Below are positions 1-5,749 of a DNA stretch of 5,749 nucleotides, one piece after another (position 1 is the stretch's first letter; each line of letters opens with the position of its first letter). Below the pieces are notes generated by a model. That model was not told the DNA's origin. It did not search any database and saw only the letters and a list, made by a program, of their open reading frames with translations. Origin of the DNA: an uncultured Mucilaginibacter sp. (lineage in GTDB: Bacteria; Bacteroidota; Bacteroidia; Sphingobacteriales; Sphingobacteriaceae). The DNA is taken from NCBI GenBank assembly GCA_903885865.1, contig CAISKH010000657.1, forward strand, positions 1-5,749. The letters run 5' to 3'. The position numbers and the translations under genes are program-made.

Positions 1-91
1 AATAGCTCATCTTTTTATATTTTCATTATTATTTTCTTGTTCTATTCATTGCTTCGTCCACATACTACTATGTCCATTTATAAAGTCCCTA

Positions 92-1834
92 ATGAGTAAA
101 CTAAGAAAATCAGAAAAAGACGTATTATCAGTAATTAGGATCCCTGTGTCGGGGGAAGTACCATTAGAAACGCTGGCCGTTGTGTTAAAAGTAGCGCCTT
201 TAGAGCCGATATATAACCAGGCAGATATTGATCTGCTGACCAATACAAAGGACATATTAATAGAGGAACTGGAAAATGAGCTCACATTGGCCCGCCTGAA
301 TATTGAACATATTACAAAAGCGAAAAACAACCTGAAGGATAAACTGATTATCGCCCATCAGGAACTGAATGACCTTTCGTATACCGAAAGAATTATTAAT
401 ACCCTGCGCGACCCGCTTATTGTAATGGATAAGAACTTAAAGGTGATGCGGTGTACCAGCGGGTTTTATAATAAATTTAATGTAACAGAAATTGATACCG
501 AAGGGCATTACTTTTTCGACCTGGGCAATCAGCAATGGAACATTCCCGAGTTGCGTTATTTGCTTGAAAGTATTCTTCCCGAGAAAAAAGTAGTAGATGA
601 TTTTGAAGTTACCCATGTTTTTCCGTCTATCGGGCGCAGGGTGATGAGCTTAAACGCACGCCAGCTGGATAAAGCAAATGGCGGGCAACTGATATTACTG
701 GATATTGAAGATATTACTGATAAACGGAAAATTGAAGAGGGCCTTGCCGAAATAGAGCTCTTGTTCCAGGAAAGCAAGGACCGGCTGCAATTGGCCATCG
801 AGGCCGCCGGATTGGGAACATGGGATTATAACCCGTTAACCGGCGAACTGCTATCTGATCCACGTTGTAAAGAAATGTTTGGCTTGCAGCCACTAATTAA
901 TATTGACTACCCGCATTTTATAGCGCTGATACATGCCGAAGACAGGCATCATATTGATGAAGTATTGCAACGGGCATTGAAAGGGATAAATAACGGAGAG
1001 TTTGAAATGGAATTCCGCACCGCAGAAACCATTAAGGAAGAAATAAAATGGATAAAATTTAAAGGTAAGGCCTATTTTAATGCCGGGGGTGTTGCCTACC
1101 GGTTAGTGGGCACATCGGTTGATATTACGGTACAAAAAATACTTGACCAGGCAACTAAAGAATTATTAAAAAAGAAGGATGATTTTATGAGCATAGCCAG
1201 CCATGAACTCAAAACGCCTATTACAACGTTAAAAGCCGCGCTGCAACTATTGGACAAGATGAAAGACAAACCCAATCAAATGTTCACCAAGCTGGTCGTC
1301 CAGGCAAATAAAAGTATGGAAAGGGTCACTACGCTTATTGAAAATTTGCTGAATACCAATAAATTGAATGAAGGGCAGCTTCATTTAAATAAAACTTCAT
1401 TTACTATAGCTCAAATGGTTGCCGATTGCTGCCAGCATATACGGATAGCGGGTTCGTACGAGATCATAACCGAAGGCGATAAGGAACTACAGATTTATGC
1501 TGATGCCGACAGGATTGACCAGGTAGTTATTAATTTTGTAAACAACGCTATTAAATATGCGCCCGAGTGTAAACAAATTTATGTTCACATTGAAAAGATC
1601 GGCCAGTTTGCCAAGGTATCGGTGCGCGACAACGGGCCGGGTATCCCTCCCGAAAAACTGCCGTACTTATTTGACCGTTATTACCGTGCAGACAGCAGCG
1701 GTATGCAATATTCGGGCTTAGGGCTGGGGCTGTATATCAGCGCCGAAATTATTAAAAGGCATAACGGGCATATAGGTGTTGACAGCGAAATGGGTAAAGG
1801 CAGCATTTTTTGGTTTACCCTGCCATTGGCTTAG
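92..1834 (+). CDS. PAS-PAS sensor histidine kinase (580 aa)
   Basis: Likely a soluble cytoplasmic sensor kinase that autophosphorylates on His and passes the phosphate to an unidentified response regulator. Seen in order: an N-terminal segment (1-45), a predicted coiled coil (about 50-98), PAS 1 (about 99-211, ending in a DIEDIT motif), PAS 2 of the PAS_3/PAC type (about 231-347, ending GTSVDIT), HisKA with H-box HELKTP (phosphoacceptor His371), and HATPase_c with N-box NFVNNAIKY (481-489), G1 DNGPGI (513-518), F-box LFDRYYR (526-532) and G2 GLGLGL (542-547). All catalytic motifs are intact. No membrane helix, signal peptide or receiver domain is present. Residues 1-98 resemble the linker between CheR and PAS in CheB/CheR fusions, which is inference. 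The ATG at 92 is the first ATG in frame, but the frame has no stop back to base 1 and no clear ribosome binding site, so the start is less certain than the function. No regulator gene adjoins it. Confidence 0.93.
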   Translation: MSKLRKSEKDVLSVIRIPVSGEVPLETLAVVLKVAPLEPIYNQADIDLLTNTKDILIEELENELTLARLNIEHITKAKNNLKDKLIIAHQELNDLSYTERIINTLRDPLIVMDKNLKVMRCTSGFYNKFNVTEIDTEGHYFFDLGNQQWNIPELRYLLESILPEKKVVDDFEVTHVFPSIGRRVMSLNARQLDKANGGQLILLDIEDITDKRKIEEGLAEIELLFQESKDRLQLAIEAAGLGTWDYNPLTGELLSDPRCKEMFGLQPLINIDYPHFIALIHAEDRHHIDEVLQRALKGINNGEFEMEFRTAETIKEEIKWIKFKGKAYFNAGGVAYRLVGTSVDITVQKILDQATKELLKKKDDFMSIASHELKTPITTLKAALQLLDKMKDKPNQMFTKLVVQANKSMERVTTLIENLLNTNKLNEGQLHLNKTSFTIAQMVADCCQHIRIAGSYEIITEGDKELQIYADADRIDQVVINFVNNAIKYAPECKQIYVHIEKIGQFAKVSVRDNGPGIPPEKLPYLFDRYYRADSSGMQYSGLGLGLYISAEIIKRHNGHIGVDSEMGKGSIFWFTLPLA

Positions 1835-1927
1835 TTGGTACGCGGGTATTTGCGGCAAATAAAGGGAAATAACTCGTTGGTCTTTTCGGTTACATAATGA
1901 TAACAGAAAGGGTTATTGATTGGCAAG

Positions 1928-1961
1928 AAGCCTGATCCTTCCGTATCAGGCTTTGTTTGTT
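1928..1961 (+). terminator. Rho-independent terminator of the histidine kinase gene
   Basis: A perfect 9-bp stem (AAGCCTGAT at 1928-1936 pairing with ATCAGGCTT at 1945-1953) encloses an 8-base loop and is followed on the plus strand by the T-rich run TGTTTGTT. It lies 94 bases after the kinase stop, in the convergent gap 1835-1989. The minus strand side of the hairpin has only a weak T-rich tail (CTTCTTG), so its main direction is plus. It could also slow minus-strand transcription leaving the barrel-protein gene that ends at 1990. The rest of this gap shows nothing I can support. Confidence 0.8.
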
Positions 1962-1989
1962 AAAGAAGTGCTGGCGCTCCCCTGTTCAC

Positions 1990-3489
1990 TTAAAATTTAA
2001 ACTCCTTAATTGCTTTACCTCCGCCCGAAATATTATCCAGGTACATTTCTGAGTAGTTTCTTGAAAATAAAACACCCTGTGCACCTGCTTTAAGGGCCGC
2101 AGTTGTGGCATCAGATACACCCTGAGGAGTAGTTTGTTTGTAAGCCGCATTGGATGGTATGTTGATCTCTATACCGGGATATATTTTGCATTTCCCCTGC
2201 ACAAGACTCAGCGCCCGTTTAGTTTCCCGGTACACATAATCAGACGGAAGGCCGACCTGGGGCAATTCTCTCAGCGAAGGCATGCCATCATAGTTCATAA
2301 AGTAATTATTCAGCTTCAATGTCTCTTCACGCGGCAGGTCGCGAAAAATAGTTGAGCCCAAATTACCAATATAGGTGGAATAGCGTTTCCCGCCTGCCAT
2401 ATTGTACGATACTGTTTTCAGAAAATCGGCATTTTGGGCAAATCTTTCAAAATTCTGCTCGGCACGGGCAAAGGGACTAAACGTGTTGGTATGCCATATA
2501 TGAAAGCCTACCTCAACTTTTGGCTTCACAGCCTTTACTGTTTTATATATATCGGCATAGGTACTGTGGTGACCTTCTGTCCAAAGTTTTTCCCAGGCTA
2601 TTATCTCGGGATAATCAACCAACAATCCCCAAAACTCCACAAAATAACCATTTATGGGGCGCTGGCCAGCAGTGGCTTTCTGAGAGAAATCAATCAATTT
2701 TCTATACCCTTCAATGGCCCGGTTAACGTTAATGCCGCGCTCTTCGGCTGCTTTGCGGTGAAACGGGCAAAAACAGGTAGGGCTCGAAAGCTTCCATTCG
2801 CCGGGAGTAGCCGCTATCACATTATTTAATGGCCCCTGGAACTCTGAACCCCACATCAGGCCATCAATATCATACGAAGTGCAAAGATCACGTGTTATGC
2901 CGGTTATCAAATTTTTAAAGTCGGGGTTATATTCGCATCCGGTGTTTGATATTTTACCGTCAAAGTTTATTTCCAGCGCCTTATCCATATAGGGGATAGC
3001 GCGACGCAGCGAGTGCCCGTAAATAAAAGGATAAACCTTCAGCCCCCGCTTTTTAGCTTCGGGTATAACTTTTTCCAGTACATCAAAATCACCATGATCT
3101 GGCGCTTTAATATCCTTCACCGCAGTACTGGTATAAAATTGAGGGTGAGGTGTAAAAAATGCCCCGCCTGTATAGTTGGGATATAACTTTCCATGACCTG
3201 GCAGTTTATCTTTTCCAAACAATGGGCCGCCAATGGTATTGGTAAAAGTAAACGCCGAAATAAACAGCGTATTAACCTGCCCGCGTTGCTGTAAGGTATC
3301 TAACACCTGGTTAATGCCTTCATCAATAAAAGCATTTGCACCTACTTGTACGCCCACCATTTTATCTTGTGCAGGCTTTGGTGTTGTGCGGGCCAGTAAA
3401 GCGTTAGGTGCCATTGCTGCAGCAGCCAATACACTACCCGCCTGTACAAATTGCCTGCGCGATAATCCCTCTTTCATTTCGGTTTTCAT
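1990..3489 (-). CDS. Tat-exported TIM-barrel glycosidase-like protein (499 aa)
   Basis: Probably an exported glycoside-hydrolase-like enzyme; the exact family and substrate are not recognised. The N-terminus carries a twin-arginine signal, SRRQFVQ at 10-16, followed by an Ala-rich hydrophobic stretch (17-33) with likely cleavage after Ala33, so export of a folded protein is expected. The remainder has the alternating strand and helix pattern of a beta/alpha barrel: NTLFISAF (73-80), GLKVYPFIYGH (149-159), YDIDGLMWGSEF (206-217), EVGFHIWH (326-333) and the late strand QGVLFSRNYS (471-480). Glu216 is a candidate catalytic acid. C239-x-C241-xx-H244 resembles the CxCxxC motif found at this point in uncharacterised glycosidase-like barrels. 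The start follows the stop of the upstream barrel gene by three bases, so the two are co-transcribed; Met5 (codon 3475-3477) is an alternative start that keeps the Tat motif. Sugar isomerase or another barrel enzyme remains possible. Confidence 0.85.
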   Translation of the reverse strand: MKTEMKEGLSRRQFVQAGSVLAAAAMAPNALLARTTPKPAQDKMVGVQVGANAFIDEGINQVLDTLQQRGQVNTLFISAFTFTNTIGGPLFGKDKLPGHGKLYPNYTGGAFFTPHPQFYTSTAVKDIKAPDHGDFDVLEKVIPEAKKRGLKVYPFIYGHSLRRAIPYMDKALEINFDGKISNTGCEYNPDFKNLITGITRDLCTSYDIDGLMWGSEFQGPLNNVIAATPGEWKLSSPTCFCPFHRKAAEERGINVNRAIEGYRKLIDFSQKATAGQRPINGYFVEFWGLLVDYPEIIAWEKLWTEGHHSTYADIYKTVKAVKPKVEVGFHIWHTNTFSPFARAEQNFERFAQNADFLKTVSYNMAGGKRYSTYIGNLGSTIFRDLPREETLKLNNYFMNYDGMPSLRELPQVGLPSDYVYRETKRALSLVQGKCKIYPGIEINIPSNAAYKQTTPQGVSDATTAALKAGAQGVLFSRNYSEMYLDNISGGGKAIKEFKF

Positions 3490-3492
3490 AAT

Positions 3493-5100
3493 TTATTTTT
3501 TTTGATCAGGGATAAATTCTATAAAATCAATTTTTGCAGTTTCAGCGCCATTGGCAGTACCAATTACCTTTACTTCATCGCCCTGGTTTATTTTAATATG
3601 GGGTATGGCTTTTCTGCGCCACACACCTACATCCTCGTTCAATATCCAGTTTGCTTTTTGATTGTTTTTTATAAAGAACGAGAGAGAGCTCTGCCCATCC
3701 TTTTCATCAGCATAAGATATTACTACGGTATATGTGCCCGACGGATACGGGAATTTATATGTTGCCGTACCAGTTGACGAAGTTTTTATACCTTTCTCAT
3801 TCAAATAAGAATCGGCAACATAACCTGTGAGAGCCATATCTTCGGCTTCCACCCCCATTATTGGGGTAAACCCGCTTACATTTGCGGCATACAGCCCATT
3901 GCGTGTTGCCCTTAATAAGGAGTAAGGCGAGCCGTCGTAATGCTTAATGGCAATACCTTTTACACCGTATTCCAACGAAACGCTGATGGCCGATCTTACG
4001 AGTTCAGGTGTAGCGGCCATGCGTGTAGGCACACCTGCTAAAATAGGAAAATCGGTACCCAGCAGCAGCCTATCAGTAGCCAGCCATGACCGGCGCAGGG
4101 TACTGGCGTGACCATCCTGCTCGGTATGTTCCTGTATTACTATAGAGTTAATAACACCTTTCAAATCTTCCAGGTATAGCCCGGTAGCATTATTATTGAT
4201 CTTGGTATACGGGTATATTTCATTGAGGCGAAAATCAATATTCGGGTTTTCGCGATGTATGCGTTCACTGATCAGCCGGTATATTTTAGCAGTTGATGCC
4301 CTTCTAAAACTGAGCCATTGACCTAACTGTGGTTGGGCGTTTACATTCTCTTTCAATATGGGTATGGCGGCTTCCAGGTCAAACCCGGCGGCTTTAGCTT
4401 CCTTACGGCACGATTCACAGAAGCAGGTACCACCTTTTTCGGGGTTGCCTTCTGCAAAAAGATACATACAGGTTTGCAAAAAATCTACTTTATAGTTTTT
4501 GGCCATATCGCCAAAAAGTGCCAGCAAATATTCCCTTACATCGGGGTTATTAGGGCAAGGCCTGCCGGTAGGCTTATTATTAATGTCACGTTGCTGCAGA
4601 TCGGGGTTGTTTTTAAGTATTTCCTGCGAAATATAGGTATGCGAAACCTCGGCCCCGGCCTTTAACCCCCGCGCGTGTGCCGAATCGACCGTAATTTTCA
4701 ACCAGTCCTTCTCGTTGAGCCAGGAAAAGTCAGATAAGACAGGCTTAATGCGTCCATACAAGTTCATCTGCGGATGAAAATACACTCGTGAATCTTCCGC
4801 ATCCCATGATGGGCGCACCGGGTTATGCAAATATCGCGGTGTGGCAAAAGGGCGGTGTTCCTTATGCATAACGGCCAGCACATAAACGGCATTTACACCG
4901 GCTATGCTTACCATATTATCGAGCATCAGGGTTATTCCTTCGTCGTGTATATCCCACGGGTAAAGCGAGCCGTCCACTTCAAACTGCGGGGCTGGTTTTA
5001 CCTGCTGTGCTTTTACACCAAACGGCAATAGTGAAACAATAACCCATAAAAAAAATGCAAGAGTAGTATTCCCTTGTATTGTTTTTTTTGTAGTATTCAT
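3493..5100 (-). CDS. Secreted TIM-barrel glycosidase-like protein with C-terminal carbohydrate-binding module (535 aa)
   Basis: Likely a secreted carbohydrate-active enzyme of unknown substrate. A Sec signal peptide (1-31: TTKK n-region, LAFFLWVIVSLLPF core, VKA cleavage before Gln32) has no Cys after the cleavage site, so it is not an evident lipoprotein. Residues about 45-410 form a predicted beta/alpha barrel, with strand-like segments NAVYVLAVMHK (70-80), GLKAGAEVSH (145-154), VDFLQTCMYLF (205-215) and KGIAIKHYDG (381-390). Glu217 is a candidate catalytic acid, followed by C226-x-C228-xx-C231. Residues about 416-531 (VEAEDMALTGY, then PSGTYTVVISYADEKDG, ending AKIDFIEF) match the CBM6/CBM35-type beta-sandwich pattern. 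It is the first gene of a tight pair with the Tat-exported barrel protein, which shows the same acid-plus-Cys layout. A promoter candidate lies just upstream. The barrel and CBM calls come from pattern reading; hydrolase activity is inferred. Confidence 0.88.
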   Translation of the reverse strand: MNTTKKTIQGNTTLAFFLWVIVSLLPFGVKAQQVKPAPQFEVDGSLYPWDIHDEGITLMLDNMVSIAGVNAVYVLAVMHKEHRPFATPRYLHNPVRPSWDAEDSRVYFHPQMNLYGRIKPVLSDFSWLNEKDWLKITVDSAHARGLKAGAEVSHTYISQEILKNNPDLQQRDINNKPTGRPCPNNPDVREYLLALFGDMAKNYKVDFLQTCMYLFAEGNPEKGGTCFCESCRKEAKAAGFDLEAAIPILKENVNAQPQLGQWLSFRRASTAKIYRLISERIHRENPNIDFRLNEIYPYTKINNNATGLYLEDLKGVINSIVIQEHTEQDGHASTLRRSWLATDRLLLGTDFPILAGVPTRMAATPELVRSAISVSLEYGVKGIAIKHYDGSPYSLLRATRNGLYAANVSGFTPIMGVEAEDMALTGYVADSYLNEKGIKTSSTGTATYKFPYPSGTYTVVISYADEKDGQSSLSFFIKNNQKANWILNEDVGVWRRKAIPHIKINQGDEVKVIGTANGAETAKIDFIEFIPDQKK

Positions 5101-5129
5101 ATTAGTTTTGAGTGGTTTATAATTTGTTT

Positions 5130-5148
5130 TTTGTATTCAAAATACAAA
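5130..5148. repeat. Perfect 8-bp inverted repeat, candidate operator
   Basis: TTTGTATT and AATACAAA flank a 3-base spacer (CAA). The repeat lies in the 82-base gap upstream of the secreted barrel gene and overlaps the predicted promoter element and transcription start. An AT-rich stem with no T-run after it on either strand is a poor terminator, so a dimeric-regulator binding site is the better guess. Chance occurrence in AT-rich DNA is possible. Confidence 0.4.
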
Positions 5149-5152
5149 TATA
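5145..5152 (-). promoter_or_regulatory. Candidate Bacteroidota -7 promoter element
   Basis: Read on the minus strand this is TATATTTG, an exact match to the Bacteroidota TAnnTTTG -7 consensus. It sits 44 bases upstream of the ATG at 5100, giving an AT-rich leader and a predicted start near 5138-5140, inside the inverted repeat. No convincing -33 TTTG is seen at the usual spacing, so the call is tentative. It would drive the two-gene barrel operon independently of the upstream MBL gene. Confidence 0.5.
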
Positions 5153-5182
5153 GAATATAGTTTATTTATTGATTATGGAATT

Positions 5183-5749
5183 TTACTTAGCGCCCGGGTA
5201 CCATTCGCGCAAACGCACATCAATGTTTTTATCGCCGGCATTAACCAGGCTTTTAAACTTATTGGTGTCCTGCCCGCGGTAATGATACGGATAAACAACC
5301 TTTGGTTTAAATGTCAATACACCCTGCGCTGCAGTCTCCACACTCATAGTGTAGGGAAGGTTCATACACACGAAGGCAATATCAATATTTTTGAGGGCGC
5401 GCATTTCGGGTATATCGGCGGTATCGCCTGATATGTAAATATTTTTGCCACCTATAGTTAGCACATAGCCATTGCCCCTGCCCTTGGTATGCATAGCCGT
5501 TGGCGATTCGGGCAGGTTATACATGGGTATCGCTTCTATTGAAAAGCCTAACTGCATAGACTTGTCGCCATTTTTTAATATCACTATTTTTGATTTATCG
5601 GTGGTTGCCGGCAACTTATCGGCTACCGCTTGCGGAACAACCAATACCGCGTGCGCCGTGTTAATAGCATCAATGGTTTTAGGATCCAAATGGTCGCCGT
5701 GTATATCGGTTATCAATATCATATCGGGCGCGCCGATACCGTTAAAGGC
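5183..5749 (-). CDS. MBL-fold metallo-hydrolase, UlaG/YtkL-like (N-terminus missing)
   Basis: C-terminal 188 residues of a metallo-beta-lactamase superfamily hydrolase, cut by the right edge. An internal ATG at 5720-5722 is not the start: the frame stays open upstream and encodes AFNGIGAPD, which leads naturally into the core strand ILITDIHGDHLD. Metal-site motifs seen: DIHGDH (5690-5707, in place of HxHxDH), a His in AMHTKG (5489-5491), the Asp of ISGDTAD (5423-5425) and the His of YPYHYRG (5282-5284). This arrangement fits the Lactamase_B_2/B_3 group that includes UlaG-like lactonases and UPF0173 proteins; members are usually about 220-250 residues, so roughly 40-60 residues lie outside, possibly with a signal peptide. 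Substrate is unknown. The stop is 82 bases before the secreted barrel gene on the same strand. No terminator is evident in that gap, so readthrough into the barrel pair is possible. Confidence 0.9.
   Translation of the reverse strand, partial: AFNGIGAPDMILITDIHGDHLDPKTIDAINTAHAVLVVPQAVADKLPATTDKSKIVILKNGDKSMQLGFSIEAIPMYNLPESPTAMHTKGRGNGYVLTIGGKNIYISGDTADIPEMRALKNIDIAFVCMNLPYTMSVETAAQGVLTFKPKVVYPYHYRGQDTNKFKSLVNAGDKNIDVRLREWYPGAK

Noticed and set aside
70..99. Nine-codon mini-ORF overlapping the kinase start (ATG at 70, TAA at 97-99)
   Set aside because: No ribosome binding site, no attenuator-like structure nearby, and AT-rich DNA gives such frames by chance.
1890..1918. Short ATAAC/GTTAT inverted repeat in the convergent gap
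   Set aside because: Only five base pairs, no supporting context, and adjacent to a much stronger hairpin.
2434..2829. 131-codon plus-strand open frame inside the Tat-exported barrel gene
   Set aside because: It lies wholly antisense to a gene with a clear signal peptide and barrel pattern, and its translation shows no recognisable domain.
4333..4665. 110-codon plus-strand open frame inside the secreted barrel gene
   Set aside because: Antisense shadow of a well-supported coding sequence, with a composition unlike a real protein (runs of Phe, Gly and Tyr).
5130..5148. The inverted repeat as a terminator for the MBL gene
   Set aside because: The stem is only AT-rich pairs plus one GC pair, and the minus-strand bases after it are A-rich, not T-rich.
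5183..5722. Treating the MBL gene as complete from the ATG at 5720-5722
   Set aside because: The frame continues to the window edge with family-typical residues (GAPD before the metal-motif strand), and the fold would lack its first strands.

Overview
The window looks like chromosomal DNA from a member of the Bacteroidota, most likely the Sphingobacteriaceae (a Mucilaginibacter- or Pedobacter-like soil bacterium). This rests on moderate GC with AT-rich intergenic gaps, start codons without clear Shine-Dalgarno sequences, one gap containing a Bacteroidota-type TAnnTTTG promoter element, and the protein families present. The genus is inference, not proof.

Layout. Bases 1-91 are AT-rich with no feature I can support. 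A hybrid-free sensor histidine kinase with two PAS domains is encoded at 92-1834 (+) and ends before a rho-independent terminator at 1928-1961. The remaining genes all run on the minus strand and converge on the kinase. Read in transcription order they are: the C-terminal part of a metallo-beta-lactamase-fold hydrolase (5749-5183, cut by the right edge); an 82-base gap with a candidate promoter overlapped by a perfect inverted repeat; a Sec-secreted TIM-barrel glycosidase-like protein with a C-terminal carbohydrate-binding module (5100-3493); and, three bases later, a Tat-exported TIM-barrel protein of the same general type (3489-1990).

How the genes may work together. The two barrel proteins are almost certainly one transcriptional unit. 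They share a layout (a candidate acidic residue followed by a CxCxxC or CxCxxH motif after the mid-barrel strand) and look like distant paralogues sent out of the cytoplasm by different routes. The simplest reading is a small exported glycan-processing pair of unknown substrate. There is no SusC/SusD pair, sugar transporter or dedicated regulator in the window, so the substrate cannot be named. The MBL hydrolase may be co-oriented by chance or may belong to the same locus. The kinase has no adjacent response regulator here, and its N-terminus resembles the tail of CheB/CheR-PAS fusion proteins.

No RNA genes, insertion sequences, CRISPR arrays, prophage genes or defence genes were seen. No clearly novel system is visible. 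The most notable points are the divergently exported barrel pair, the Asp-for-His change in the MBL metal motif, and the palindrome at the predicted transcription start.
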